A stretch of DNA of 64,000 nt from Cladopsammia gracilis. Taxonomy: Eukaryota; Cnidaria; Anthozoa; Scleractinia; Dendrophylliidae. Location of the stretch: assembly GCA_022457155.1 (NCBI GenBank), contig JAJGOT010000210.1, positions 719,501 to 783,500 of the forward strand. Reading direction: 5' to 3'. This document shows, piece after piece, positions 1 to 10,491 of this stretch (within the stretch, counting starts at the first letter, position 1; every line of letters begins with the position of its first letter). Below the pieces are notes generated by a model. That model made no database searches, had not been told where the DNA came from, and saw only the letters and a program-made list of their open reading frames with translations. The translations under genes were made by a program, and so were the position numbers.

Positions 1-186
1 TGACCAGATCGGTTTACGTTCACAGTCTAGAAGTTGAATTGGTTTTTAGTGACCCTAAAGCCCGACTTTAATACTCGCAGAGTTCTTGTTTACTAATGAT
101 AGTGGACGTATGTCAGATTCATGACACCTTAAAATGGATACTGAAAACTGAATCACTAACGCGCCGTATTGTTGTTTAATTTACAG

Positions 187-329
187 GCCAGGAAGTGTTG
201 AGGTCACTGCTGCTTTAACGATACGAACACAAGATGACTTACCGCTAGTTAAACAAAACCTTGAAGCTTTTAACCAATCTGGAATGTTGGGAAATATTCC
301 TTGGACAGCAAGTTACTGGGATTCTGAAG
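187..329 (+). CDS. polycystin-1-like, window exon 1 (SEA-like segment)
   Basis: The exon is bounded by TTACAG before and GAAG|GTAATA after. It starts one base into a codon and ends in phase 1, which fits the next exon. It encodes about 47 residues beginning PGSVEVTAALTIRTQDD. The GSV followed by an alternating hydrophobic strand resembles the part of SEA domains near the self-cleavage turn, but only half a domain is here, so the SEA call is tentative. Upstream exons, expected to hold PKD, lectin or leucine-rich modules, are outside the window. Confidence 0.65.
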
Positions 330-439
330 GTAATAAATCGATATGCTATTTCTCGTTACTGGTCTCCATACATTTTGAATAGTAGGTCTACAATTAAGAA
401 GTAGACAATTTTAAAGAAAATGTAAGATTGATCGACTAG

Positions 440-511
<72 letters not shown>

Positions 512-1820
512 GATTGACCAATCCAACGATTGTTGGTTTGTTAAATGGGTTAGTTTATTTGTTGGTCGGTCGGTCGGTTAGTTTGTGGGTTGGTTAGTTG
601 TTTGGGTTGTCGGTCAGTTGGCTGGTTGGTTGGGTTGATTGGTTGGTTAGTTGAGTTGGGTGGTTGGGTGGTTGGTTGGTTGGTTGGTTGGTCAGATACC
701 ACGCAGCTCTTTACGATCTCTAATTTCATTGCACCTGGGTATCACGCAACTCTATTGTTTTCAGGGCTAGGGTCCATTGTTGTTTTGTTTGTTCTATTGT
801 TTTCTCAGCAAATCAGAGAAGACCTTGCAAGAGCTGCGTACTACCCCTGGTTGGTTGGGTGGTTGGTTGGCTGGGTGGGTGGGTGGGTAGATGGATGGTC
901 GATTGGTTGGATGGTTGATTTGTAGGTTGATTGGTTGGTTGGTTGGCTGGCTGGCTGGTTGTTTGGTTCAGTGGTCGGTTGGTTGATTGGTTGGTTCAGT
1001 GGTCGGTTGGTTGATTGGTTGGTTCAGTGGTCGGTTGGTTGATTGGTTGGTTGGTCGGCTGGTTGGTTGAGTTGGTTGGTTGGTTGTCTGGTCGACTAGT
1101 TGGTTGGTTGAGTTAGTTGGGTTGTTTTTTAGTTGGTTGGTTTGGTGATCGGTTGGTTGGATGGTGAGATGGCGGGCTGGTTGTTTTTTTATTTATTTTT
1201 ATTTTATTTATTTATTTATTTATTACAATTTACAAATACAAAACAAAAATTACAGAAAAAAACTATTACAGCTACAGTGGTTATGTTGCGCAGTAACGCT
1301 ATGACTATTTTTAGTAAAAATAGAAAGTGGATTGGTTGGTTGAATGATTTGTCAGTTGATTGGATGATATTGGAAAGCTGTTTGGTTAATTTGTGAGTTC
1401 CTTGGTTGATTAGTTGATCGATTCCTTGATTAATTAGTTAATTTGTGAAATAATTCGTTTGAATGGTTGGTTGCATTGGTTGATTGATTGTTGGTTGATA
1501 TTGATTGCTTGGTTGGTAGTTAGTTAGTTAGCCGTTTGGTTAATTAGTTGTTTTGGTGAATGATTGATTGATTGATTAATTGATTGATTAATTGATTGGT
1601 TAAGTGCTTAGTTAGGTGGTTGATTATAGTTGGTTGGTGACTTGGTTTGTTGGTTGGTTGAAAGGTTCTTTGTTTGGTGAGTTAGTGATTGATTGATTGA
1701 TTGATTAATTGATTGATTGATTGATTGATTGGGTGATTGATTGATTTGCTGGTTGGCAAGTGGGTCGATTGATTGCTAAATTGTCTCATTCCTTTTTTAT
1801 TTATTCATTGCTGATTCCAG
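330..1820 (+). repeat. intron 1: tetranucleotide repeat field
   Basis: The intron holds a nearly pure GATT array (about 441-511). From about 540 to 1750 follows a degenerate field of TTGG/TTGA-type tetranucleotides with local higher-order units, for example a repeated GTTCAGTGGTCGGTTGGTT block at about 965-1050. A short ATTT run lies at 1187-1226. The long reading frames here read as G/W/V-rich low-complexity sequence and are not genes. Confidence 0.85.
697..843. mobile_element. short MITE inside the tetranucleotide field, copy 1
   Basis: About 147 bp of unique sequence interrupts the TTGG repeat and begins and ends with the inverted pair ACGCAGCTCTT / AAGAGCTGCGT. A second copy with the same termini lies at 41085-41240, which supports a mobile unit. 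No coding capacity is visible. Confidence 0.65.
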
Positions 1821-2583
1821 TTGTCGCCTGTCTGCCCCCTGATGTCGCATTCCAAAATTTGTTGGGATTCAGTGATAAACAATCCACCGTTTCCATCCTT
1901 CGCTCAAAAGATTTCATCGTACAAACAAATGTCATGAAATCAAGCTGCAACTTCTCCCAAACGCTGATATTTGCCTGGTATTTATACCAATATGACGTGG
2001 ATCATTTGGGCAAAATATATATCAAATCGTCCATTACTCTAGATTCACAAAGAGAGGAATGGAATTTACAAAAGCGACAGCTTGATTACGGACAATATTT
2101 TGTGGATTTCAAGGCGGCTTTTGCAAGTCAATCACGCATAACAAGCAGTGCCCTGGGACTCTTTGACATCATAAAATCTCCGCTGATAGCCGACATATCA
2201 GGAGGCAACAAAGTTACGCGTGGCAAAGAAAGCACCATAGCACTTGATGGGTCCCTCTCGAAAGATCCAGACGTGGAGCCTGGTGACCACTCTTCAATGC
2301 AATTTATCTGGTTGTGTAAAAGGCGACAAGAAACCTTTCCTGCCGGCCCGATTGCATCATTTCCGGCTGTCACCCCATCCTCAGGTCCAGGAAGTGGTGG
2401 TTGTTTTGGGACAGGTGTTGGAAAACTAAACTCCAGTGACATTAAAGTAACCTTAGAAACAAGAGCAATGGTAGTGGGTGAGCTGTATGACGTCAAACTT
2501 ATTGTGATAAAGGACGACCGGGAAGACGAATTTTTGCAGGAAATTGAAATTGTCAGCGGGGATCCGCCATACGTTGTCATCAG
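1821..2583 (+). CDS. polycystin-1-like, window exon 2 (start of REJ module)
   Basis: The exon follows GATTCCAG and ends CAG|GTAAAT in phase 2. It encodes about 254 residues, from VVACLPPDVAFQ to DPPYVVI. The second half, with ADISGGNKVTRGKESTIALD and then SKDPDVEPGD and FIWLCKRR, is the typical opening of an REJ (receptor for egg jelly) module: a PKD-like beta sandwich with a proline/aspartate-rich turn. REJ modules lie in the ectodomain of PKD1-type proteins and of sea-urchin sperm receptors for egg jelly. The in-frame ATG at 1760 lies in the repeat upstream of the splice acceptor and is not a real start. Confidence 0.85.
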
Positions 2584-3006
2584 GTAAATACAGCAGCATA
2601 GCCGACTGGGAGGGTAGTGTTATTGTCTACTGGTGTTTTTTCAACTAGTGGGACTTATATTTGAGCTTTAGAGAAGTGTGCATTTAATAAATAAGCAAAA
2701 CATAATTGTGTTTGCCTAGTTTTCGCGTTCGCTGATTTTTACAGTAGGTTTGTGGAACTTAGACGATGCAATCACTACAATCATGTGGTTTTCTTTGGAA
2801 ATCACATCCATAGAAAAACAAATAATCTGATTTGGGCCATGCGACTTTTTCTACGCTTTGAACGGGTTCAAGACAAGGTCTCACTTCGAGATTGATCATA
2901 TTGGTTCATTGTGTTGTTTATGTTTTAGCCAGATGGTATGTGATTACTGTTTAGTTCCATACGTGAACGCACAATAAAGCAATAGAGTCTAATGTTTTTT
3001 TTTAAG
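2584..3006 (+). other. intron 2, no feature seen
   Basis: There are 423 bases between the exon-2 donor and the acceptor TTTTTTTTAAG. I see no repeat or coding signal beyond the pyrimidine tract before the acceptor. Confidence 0.6.
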
Positions 3007-3400
3007 TTGTCTCATCAACTGTGAAAAGATTGCAAATCCGTCAACACGAATCACCCTAACAACCACGTGTATTGGGCATGCGTGCGACAATGCAAGATAT
3101 CAATGGAAGCTTGTCACTGTGGATCCACTGACTGACGATGAGCTCAGTGAGATAAACCTGACACGTGACATGACACAAACTGAGCTCAATCTTTCCAGCA
3201 TCGTCATCAAAGAGAATACGCTCACTGGAGGTTCCATTTATCGATTAAAAGTCAGTGTATCGCAGAATAACGGGCCTGCAGGAAATGCTTCTTATCAGTT
3301 TAGAATGAACGCCCCACCCACCTCTGGACAGTGCAGTGTGTCACCCGAACGTGGAGAGGCATTGGCAACCAAGTTCGATTTCCAATGCACTGGCTGGCTG
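3007..3400 (+). CDS. polycystin-1-like, window exon 3 (REJ module core)
   Basis: The exon has acceptor TTTAAG, completes a serine codon from exon 2 and ends CTG|GTAAGA in phase 0. It encodes CLINCEKIANPSTRITLT, then YQWKLV, YRLKVSVSQNNGPAGNAS, NAPPTSGQCSVSPERGEAL and FDFQCTGWL. The paired cysteines, the NAPP-x-GQC signature and the closing C-x-GW are diagnostic of REJ modules in PKD1 and PKDREJ. This is the strongest family marker on the extracellular side. Confidence 0.9.
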
Positions 3401-4123
3401 GTAAGAACAGTTTTTTTTCTTTTAAGAAACTAAATCAGCCAGCAGTTCCGAGAGTGCGGCATTTCCTTGTATGAGTTAGCATATTTCCATTGTTCTAGCA
3501 TTACAACTCCTGAAACTGGTTTTAGGCGACATGCAAATATGCCATGGTGACCTTACAAATTGTAGTCAAAGACTACCTTACCATGCATTAATTTAATAGA
3601 CAGAAGCCTATAGTATCAGGGTTTTTGTTAAATTATAAAGGCGTCTTCAAAAAACTGTTGATGCAATATAATCTACATCTAAGTACGTTGTGCTACCTAA
3701 AATGTCAGTAAATAAGAAGAGGCAACTTTGATGTTACATAAAGATGGCTTTTGCTACCTTTGCCTCGTACAGCGCCAGGGGTTACTGCTCGTATGACATG
3801 TGGTGAATAACAGTGTTCGTTTTGGCATCATTATCATGAATATCAGCCCGCCTCTCCTATTGGAGAATTGGGCTGCAATAGGGCTAAATTTAAATGCAAG
3901 GCGATCCTTAAAAAAGGATCACCTTACCGTTAGATTAGCTTCAGTCGAGGTAATGTACACGTGAAATATCTCTGTATTACCTTGAATATAACAGTGCGCA
4001 GATCGCACAGTCTAAAATCGAGGCATTTGGTCAATTTGGGAGACGACCATCATTGCGAATGCCTTGCGAATTACACACAAATAAAGCTTAGTAATGACTC
4101 AACTTCTTCGATTTGCTCAACAG
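3401..4123 (+). other. intron 3, no feature seen
   Basis: There are 723 bases with no recognisable repeat family or coding segment apart from a short GGATCCTTAAAAAAGGATC palindrome near 3903-3921. The reading frame at 3961-4155 overlaps the acceptor and is not used. Confidence 0.55.
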
Positions 4124-4339
4124 GACCCAGAACTAGACACACCGCTGACATATGAGTTTCACTACAAAACCGACAGTGGTTTGTATACCGTGGTGTCATA
4201 TGGATCTGAAGATCACGTGACTACGGTCCTTCCACCAGGAAATAAAGACATTGACTATGACATCGACTTTGAGATAACGGTGATGGACAGTTTTTCTGCA
4301 GCCACAAAAATCCACCACAAAGTCAAGGCGAGCACTAAT
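4124..4339 (+). CDS. polycystin-1-like, window exon 4 (REJ continuation)
   Basis: The acceptor CTCAACAG is followed by DPELDTPLTYEFHYKTDSG, the strand that directly follows the C-x-GW of REJ modules. VTTVLPPGNKDIDYDIDFEI and then VMDSFSAATKIHHKVK complete the sandwich. The donor is ambiguous: AAT|GTTTGC after 4339 is a weak GT site, while AAG|GCGAGC after 4327 would be a rare GC donor. Both keep phase 0; the choice changes the protein by four residues. The coordinates use the GT option. Confidence 0.8.
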
Positions 4340-5079
4340 GTTTGCTAGCTACTTTTAATAAACAATGCCAATATATTTTCACGTGGTGAAATAGTGTAAC
4401 AAAGTTATTCTAGCAAGAATTATTTTCTTTTTTACGACCTTAATGTGGCTCCCTACAAAAGCAGCACAGAAACTGCTTTTTCAAACCGTTTTTCAATTTT
4501 TGACTTTAACTTCCTAATGTTTTGGCGTTTTTAAACTTTGCCATCGATTTTTCTCAGTTAACTTTGCTAATATCAATAACATAAGATATCAATAACATAT
4601 CACACAGTATCTTTGTATTTTACCGGAATCTTGTTTCTAAAAGAGCAGCTTCCTTGTGTAGCAGTACTGCAGTATGCTTAGGAAAATTCATCAAGTAGGT
4701 AAAGACATTGCCACGACCTAATGACTCAAAACTGCCGTACACAACTCTAGTTTCTTTAGTAAGCATGAAGCAGCTTGTAACTACATTACTCCTCCCTGGA
4801 TAAAATGCCACTCAATCGCAGTGCTACCCTCAATATTTTCTTAGGTTTCCCTAACGGTTAATGCACTAACACCTATTTATACCCTTAAGTAGAGGGAGAC
4901 AATACGTAGCTAAAAGCTTCTTCGTCGAGAATATGACATAATGACAGGAATTGCCGCTTTTAGACTCAAGTTTCACTTCAAAAGTGACAATTGTATATTT
5001 AAAATATTTCACCAAATCGTTCTTTGGATTACTGGATATACATAACGAGACGAGTAACTTTGTGTTGTTGATTTCTCAG
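4340..5079 (+). other. intron 4, no feature seen
   Basis: The 740-bp A+T-rich intron shows no recognised repeat. It ends in GATTTCTCAG, a good acceptor. Confidence 0.55.
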
Positions 5080-5250
5080 GTGAAACCTGCGCCAGCGAAC
5101 GAGAATCTCAGCGGCCTCACTGTGGGTGACAGCAGTCAGTTTAACCAGCTTGTCCAATCAGGAGACGTGAAGAGTGCTACACAGCTCGCAAATGCTGTGC
5201 TTCAAACAGTTGAACAGTCAGACACCACAACAACTGAGGATAAAATCGCG
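5080..5250 (+). CDS. polycystin-1-like, window exon 5
   Basis: The exon is exactly 57 codons, phase 0 to 0, between TTTCTCAG and GCG|GTATGT. It encodes VKPAPANENLSGLTVGDSSQ and a helical stretch containing SATQLANAVLQTVEQ. In PKD1-like proteins the segment between REJ and GPS is helical and repetitive and belongs to the GAIN-like fold; this exon opens that part. Confidence 0.85.
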
Positions 5251-5292
5251 GTATGTAAAAAGTTAGCCCCAGGGAACTCCCGTACTGATAAA

Positions 5293-5640
5293 TGACGGGG
5301 TCCTCGTCGTACCTTTTAGGGGACAAAATTTGTAGAATGGTACCGCTTGTTGTCTCATTCATCTATTGCTATTAATAATAATAATGATATAATATTAATA
5401 TAATAGCAATATTCCTAGGGTAGCAATATTCCCAATATTCCTAGGGTAGCAATATTCCTAGTTGCTTCATGCTACGGAAACCGGGTTAAGCTCCGGCCGT
5501 GTGGGCCATCGTGGCCCGAGTGCGACTTTACCTTTTTTTTAATTGTGACGTCATTTCTTTAGCTATTATGTCATACTTCATGCAATTATAATTTTAAAAA
5601 TACATGCGGCAAGAAGTCAACCTAGCATCCAGGGCCAGGT
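5293..5640. repeat. intron 5 proximal part: MITE remnant and short repeats
   Basis: About 5293-5345 matches one arm of the GACGGGGGTGCTCGTCG element family seen complete at 53677-54012. It is followed by an AATATAAT-rich stretch and a duplicated TAGCAATATTCCTAGGG motif at about 5403-5462. No coding signal is seen. Confidence 0.5.
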
Positions 5641-6503
5641 TGTTCAAAGCGCTGTTAAGCTAACCCAGGGTTAGCATCCATTTTGATTCCAGTTAAATAA
5701 TTAATCAATGGAAATTTTTCCAAAGTATTTTTGCCGTTTAGTTTCTGTAAGATCCAAGCGTAACATTTTTTGCATAATTCGTTTTTCCCTTTTTGTTGCG
5801 TACGTATCAGGCTTATAGTTCATTACACCCCTTTGTTTAGTTTCTTTGCGCGCATTTAGGTGTTTAGTTCTTAGTGTTATTTAGCGCCCCCTCGTTAGCG
5901 TCTCTTTGCTTTGCATCTTTATTAGCGCCTTTTTTGGTTTCTTTAGTTTTCTATTCCGCATATTTAAACCGTATTTTTACATCGCCGTTGGCAGTGCAAT
6001 TTTTGAAGTTCATTCTAGTTCGCGCTTAGCGCAGTTCTCTTTGGTCTTCCAAGGGCCTTCGTCGCGTTTTACGCAGTTCGCTACAGCAGCAGTTTTCTCT
6101 GGCCGTAACAATGTAAGTGTGTTTTCGCAGTCCTCGCTTATCGCAGTTTCGTTGTTTCTTTATGTCGAATTTCCTTAGTCGCAACTTGTAATTTTTTGCT
6201 CTTCTACTGTTTTTAGTTTCAACCCACGCACCCACGTACAACTAGTTCTTTGCATCACGTCTTCGTATCACGTCTCTTCGTATTAAATAAACCTTCGTTT
6301 GAATAGTGGATTTGTTGGTGGTGTTGTCATTTCCGGCCACGAGAGCTATTCGCTTACTGCAGTTTCAGTTTCGTCTCTGACTTGTCTTTCCATGTAACTT
6401 ATAATTAGCTTTTGAAAACGTTTTCTAACAAGAGAAATTCAATCCTCGGTTAAGTTTTAATCCTGGGTTAGCGTTAACCGGCTTTCGAACGACCGGGCCC
6501 AGG
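5630..6503. mobile_element. MITE-like element with about 40-bp imperfect TIRs
   Basis: The left end (GGGCCAGGTTGTTCAAAGC, then TAACCCAGGGTTAGC) is mirrored at the right end (TAATCCTGGGTTAGC ... TTCGAACGACCGGGCCC). The interior (about 5800-6310) is T-rich, has AATAAA near 6286 and could be a separate insertion such as a solo LTR, but I cannot define its edges. No transposase is seen. Confidence 0.55.
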
Positions 6504-6720
6504 TCAGTGGTTACACTACATGCAAATTGGTATGTACTTCATGTATCCCTTATTATAGTGTGTTTATTAACGCAATATAGAGATTGCACAGTATAAATGA
6601 AAATTCCCCTCCTTAACTGGCAAAGTGTTTCATGCCTGACCGAATCGGTTCACGTATGATCGATTCTAACAAAGTTTGTTGTTATTGGACTATATTTTTA
6701 AGATTATCTTCTTTTTTTAG

Positions 6721-6846
6721 ATTAAAGATTCCATTGTTAAAGGGGTGTCTGGAATACAAGCAGGCAATCTGCAATCGTTAACTCAAGTGACCTCAGTGAT
6801 CGCACGAGCAACACTGGAACCCAGTGAGGTTACATTCGACACACAG
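6721..6846 (+). CDS. polycystin-1-like, window exon 6
   Basis: The exon is 42 codons, phase 0 to 0, between CTTTTTTTAG and ACACAG|GTATGC. It encodes IKDSIVKGVSGIQAGNLQSL and then TQVTSVIARATLEPSEVTF, an amphipathic segment of the GAIN-like region. The motif L-x-x-x-T-x-V-x-S-x-I is typical of the repeated helical segments of polycystin-1-like proteins. Confidence 0.85.
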
Positions 6847-7200
6847 GTATGCATGAGTAAATCACGTGTTGAACACGTCTTCTGCTTAACTCTACAGATA
6901 TGTTCACTCGTGTTTTAAAATGTTACTCACAGACTTCAAAGCTTAAACTGTTGCACATGACTGAAGGCTTGATTCTAGGAGCTGTCAAAGTTTGTCCTTG
7001 CAGTTTTTGTACGAAACCGACGGACTTGTGCTGAAATGAGTTGGCGAGTTTATATAAAACCACGATTTTGTAATTTTTTCCTTTTTTACTAATACACGCA
7101 TTTGTTCATTTAATAGATGGCTGTCAGAACTGGTTTCACGAACTATAATAATACTATTGCAAGCTAGCTACGAATTTAAATTCGTAACTTCAACTTTGTT

Positions 7201-7510
7201 CAACTTCTAATCTTAACCCGTTTTTACATTTTTACATTTTACATTTATATTGTACATCAGGCCCCGGTTGTTCGAAAGGTGGATAACGCTATCCATGGGA
7301 TAAATCACTATCCAGTGGATAGGCATTAGCAAAACCAATTGTGTTATCCACTGGATCGTGATTTATCCGGTGGATAGCGCTATCCACCTTTTTAACGACC
7401 TGGGCCAGTAGTCTTAACTAAGTATACTTTATATTTCAGTGTGCCCAATTAGTTTCACCAAAGCTGAATACCCTTTGAAACTTAAATAAAGTTATTCATT
7501 CATTCATTAG
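7201..7510 (+). mobile_element. LINE 3' end with ATTC tail, split by a MITE
   Basis: Sequence at about 7201-7259 and 7407-7509 (ending ACTTAAATAAAGTT then ATTCATTCATTC) has the look of an L2/CR1-like LINE 3' UTR and its microsatellite tail. A palindromic MITE separates the two parts. The tail runs directly into the acceptor of exon 7. Confidence 0.5.
7260..7406. mobile_element. palindromic MITE, GGCCCCGGTTGTTCG family, copy 1
   Basis: The ends GGCCCCGGTTGTTCGAAAGG and CCTTTTTAACGACCTGGGCC are inverted, and the interior mirrors GGTGGATAACGCTATCCA against TGGATAGCGCTATCCACC. Related copies are at 54086-54138 (a nearly minimal palindrome) and about 57570-57693. Confidence 0.75.
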
Positions 7511-7708
7511 AACCTTGCTCTGCAAACTCTTACGTCTATGACGTCACTACTACAAAACAAGACTAAAGAAGACTACGCTTCGGAGTTCAACTTAGTTGAA
7601 CAAGGGGGAGAGAACCTGGTGCTGAGTCTTGGCAATCTTCTTAACTCTGCTGCTCAGAAAGCGAGCGTGATAAGGCAAATAGTGGAGTCAGCGGAAAGAC
7701 GAGCTGAG
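7511..7708 (+). CDS. polycystin-1-like, window exon 7
   Basis: The exon is 66 codons, phase 0 to 0, from ATTCATTAG to GCTGAG|GTAAAT. It encodes NLALQTLTSMTSLLQNKTKE and then GGENLVLSLGNLLNSAAQKA and VESAERRAE. This helical segment upstream of the GPS corresponds to the helical subdomain of GAIN-like folds. The acceptor is unusual because its upstream context is the ATTC tail of a LINE remnant rather than a pyrimidine tract. Confidence 0.85.
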
Positions 7709-7847
7709 GTAAATATGTCATGTATTGAACCTTCATGCTTCGCTGAAATAGGTGATCACGATGATTTTGAACGCAAAGAGAGGTTGTGCAAGTTAGTTTT
7801 ATGTTGGTCTCTCTTTCGAACCGGGTGAGTTCTTGGACTTCGTCTTC

Positions 7848-8100
7848 TCCCCCCCCCCCCCCCACTCCCGGGGGGGGAGCTCCCACATGAAAGTGGCGGG
7901 TTAAAAATCGTGGTTTGGTACTACTGTGGGTGTCGGAGTTATTCTAGTACCGATGTTGGCAGCAACAACTTTTCGGAACCTCTTATAGGAAAAAAGGTAA
8001 TCTGAGCCACACCCATAAAAAGGGTACTTTTTAGGGGTTCCTTCCTTCCAACGATTATTCCCGTCACTTCTATGTGGGAGACCCCTCCCACCCCCTCCAT
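7848..8100. mobile_element. MITE-like element of the GACGGGGGTGCTCG family (degenerate)
   Basis: The left part has a C run, CCCGGGGGGGAGCTCCCAC and GAAAGTGGCGGG. The right part has TTCCCGTCACTTC and GTGGGAGACCCCTCCC. These mirror each other imperfectly and resemble the clearer copies at 8979-9363 and 53677-54012. Confidence 0.4.
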
Positions 8101-8125
8101 GAATAAATGACTGTTTTCACTATCC

Positions 8126-8530
8126 ATTCTTATCCGTAACATTTTTAGTTCGCTTTTCTCGACAAACCCTTTTTCTAGGTGAGGCAGTGATCTGCTGCTG
8201 TAGTTTTGAGTGTTTCAAAATTGTAGCAAAAAGATGAACATCTGTGACTAACATTTCGATCTCGATTTAGTTATTCGTTTGTTATTTTGCCACGCATAAA
8301 AAATTACAGAAGCAGGTTCAAATCCGATTCTTATCCGTAACGTTTTTAGTTCGGTTTTTTTTTTCACATCAAACCTTTCTTCCAGTTGAGGTAGGGAACT
8401 GTTGCTGTCGTTTTGAGTTTTTCTACATTGTGACAAAAATATGAAAATCTATGACTAACATTTCGATCTCGTTTTACTTATTCGTTTGTTATTTTGCCAC
8501 GCATAAAAAATACAGAAGCAGATTAAAAAT
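8126..8530. repeat. two direct copies of a unit of about 205 bp
   Basis: Copy 1 (about 8126-8336) and copy 2 (about 8337-8530) both run from ATTCTTATCCGTAAC through CTAACATTTCGATCTCG and TTCGTTTGTTATTTTGCCAC to ACAGAAGCAG. They differ by scattered substitutions and a T run, which indicates an old local tandem duplication inside the intron. Confidence 0.8.
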
Positions 8531-8655
8531 GGAAGAAAAAAGCGAGAAAAGGGCCTGAAAATAAACCATTACGAAACTGACACGAAACTATGTAACAACT
8601 TTCAACACTACTGGACAATACTCACTAGTATAATTTACAACTTTACATTTTACAG

Positions 8656-8904
8656 AGTGAGATGATCTCCAAGCACACCCAAGTACTCATTGATAATGTC
8701 GGTACCACTTTGTTGTCAAGAATGGTGGTAGATCAAGAACCGCACCGAGTGAAAACCAAGTCCTTAGACATGGTGCTGAACAGACTCAGCCCCGGCCTTC
8801 TGGAGACTAACACGGGATTTGAAGACGATGACGTAGGGTTTAAACTTCCTTTTAAAGCCATCACTGATGAAAAGGCTAAAGATGCTCAGTTCGTTGACAG
8901 TCTG
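8656..8904 (+). CDS. polycystin-1-like, window exon 8
   Basis: The exon is 83 codons, phase 0 to 0, from TTTTACAG to CTG|GTAAGT. It encodes SEMISKHTQVLIDNVGTTLL, then SRMVVDQEPHRVKTKSLDMV and PFKAITDEKAKDAQFVDSL. It belongs to the GAIN-like region before the GPS. Confidence 0.85.
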
Positions 8905-8978
8905 GTAAGTGACCATGATTTTTGTTTACATAAACCATGACAGGATGTTCGCGGCAAAGGAGCCGCAAGAACGCTTCG

Positions 8979-9363
8979 CTCCCGAAGGGAGTACTCCCAT
9001 AACAATGACAGGGGTGCTCGTCGAAAAATTTCGAAAAACACCCTAAAAAGAACCAAAATCGCGTTTGATGGGCGTGGCTCAAATGCGTTTTTACCTCTAT
9101 AAAGTACATGAAATGACACTTTTTTAATAACGATAGAGATAATTCATTTTTTTCAAACTGAGGCAAATTAGGGAACGAGACAAACTAGTTGACTAGCTGA
9201 CAAATAGTTTCTGTCGTAATTTTTCGGCTCAATTCCCTTGAAGGTACCACGATAATTCTAACGGTGGTCGTTTTATATTTTAGCACCCAAGGCAGTACTG
9301 ATCTACACATTTTGACCCCTAAAAGGTACGACGAGCACCCCCATCATTTTTATATGGCAGTCC
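8979..9363. mobile_element. MITE, GACGGGGGTGCTCGTCG family, copy 2
   Basis: AACAATGACAGGGGTGCTCGTCG near 9000 is mirrored by CGACGAGCACCCCCATC near 9341. Just inside one end is the same TTTTGACCCCTAAAAGGTAC motif, inverted, that lies near 53740 in the complete copy. It is non-coding. Confidence 0.65.
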
Positions 9364-9553
9364 TTCCGACAAGGCTTGGATGTGTGCATCATCTTGAGAG
9401 AGAGCGTATTTGTAAATCTGGCCTGCATCAAAATAAAATAACCAGGCTAAGAAACGTTTGGACCCAATGAGCTAAAGGCACATTACATTAGTGATCTGAT
9501 AAAACCAGGGTTTGCCGAGTTCCGAGCCTGGTTCATTTGATCGCGATTTCTAC

Positions 9554-10107
9554 TTAAACTGTATATGACAGTGACTTTTTTTTTATTTGCTTGATCGAAT
9601 CTACATGATGTTCTGATAAGAAAATGGAAAAAAAAAATTTCGATATCGATTTTCCTTCTCCACGTTTTGGCCGTCTAAACACGTGAAATTTCACTTCCGG
9701 TGTGTTAAAAAACCGCGCAAGAAGAAAGACTGGAAATAGTCCGCTTTGACGTCAATACAAGAATGCCAATGTCGCGATTTCTCAGTTCCTCGGTTTTTTG
9801 GTGCGTGTTGCTTCAACCATAGACAAAACACCTTAATAGAACCATGTTTCTTCCTCAGGGCGCATCAAAAAATGTGAGGAACTGGAAAACCTCGACACCG
9901 GCATTCTTGTATTGACGTCACAGCGGACTATTTCCAGTCTTTCTTCTTGCGCGGTTTTGTAACACACCGGAAGTGAAATTTCACGTTTTCAGACGGCTAC
10001 AACGCAGAGAAAAAAATCGATATCGAAATTTTTTTTCCATTTCCTTATGAGAACATCGTGTAGATTCGATCAAGCAAATAAAAAAATCATTGTCATATAC
10101 ACTTTAA
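9554..10107. mobile_element. foldback element, two arms of about 250 bp
   Basis: TTAAACTGTATATGACA at the left is mirrored by TGTCATATACACTTTAA at the right. The mirror symmetry continues inward for most of the element, for example TTTCGATATCGATTTT, CACGTGAAATTTCACTTCC and GACGTCAATACAAGAATGCC with their complements. Only a short loop near 9800-9870 is unpaired. Nearly the whole unit could form one hairpin. No protein is encoded. Confidence 0.8.
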
Positions 10108-10227
10108 GGTCGTATCATGTTTTATACCAATTTTTAGAGTGCAACAATTTGTCGTATTAGCTTGTGCCGGAAAACACTGAACGATGTGCGGTTCCATTAC
10201 GTTGAACATTTCACATTTTCTCGGCAG

Positions 10228-10491
10228 TTGACAGTGAGTCAGTTCAATCCGTTCACTTGGGACAACAGTTCAGCCTTTGTCAGATCTCATATCTTGAGCT
10301 TGGTGCTTAAAGATCACAGAGGAGAAACATTGATGGTCGAAGACAGCACAGAGGATGTTGAACTTAAGATAACACGAGATGGGCTTCCAGAGTCTGTCGA
10401 CTCATTCTTCGTTAAGCCCAGCAGTGAGGGAAAAATGCAGTACCATAAAATTTACCTGCGCGATGCTGATGGTATCGCTGTAAGACTAAGA
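10228..10491 (+). CDS. polycystin-1-like, window exon 9
   Basis: The exon is 88 codons, phase 0 to 0, from TTCTCGGCAG to AGA|GTGAGT. It encodes LTVSQFNPFTWDNSSAFVRS, then LSLVLKDHRGETLMVEDSTE and KIYLRDADGIAVRLR. W/F-rich strands and the ending GIAVRLR leading into IKPVG match the beta part of GAIN-like folds. A nearer GT at 10480 (GCT|GTAAGA) would remove four residues without changing phase; the chosen donor is the better consensus. Confidence 0.85.

Noticed and set aside
590..925. 111-residue plus-strand frame rich in G, W and V
   Set aside because: It is created by the TTGG/GGTT tetranucleotide field plus a MITE; there is no real protein composition.
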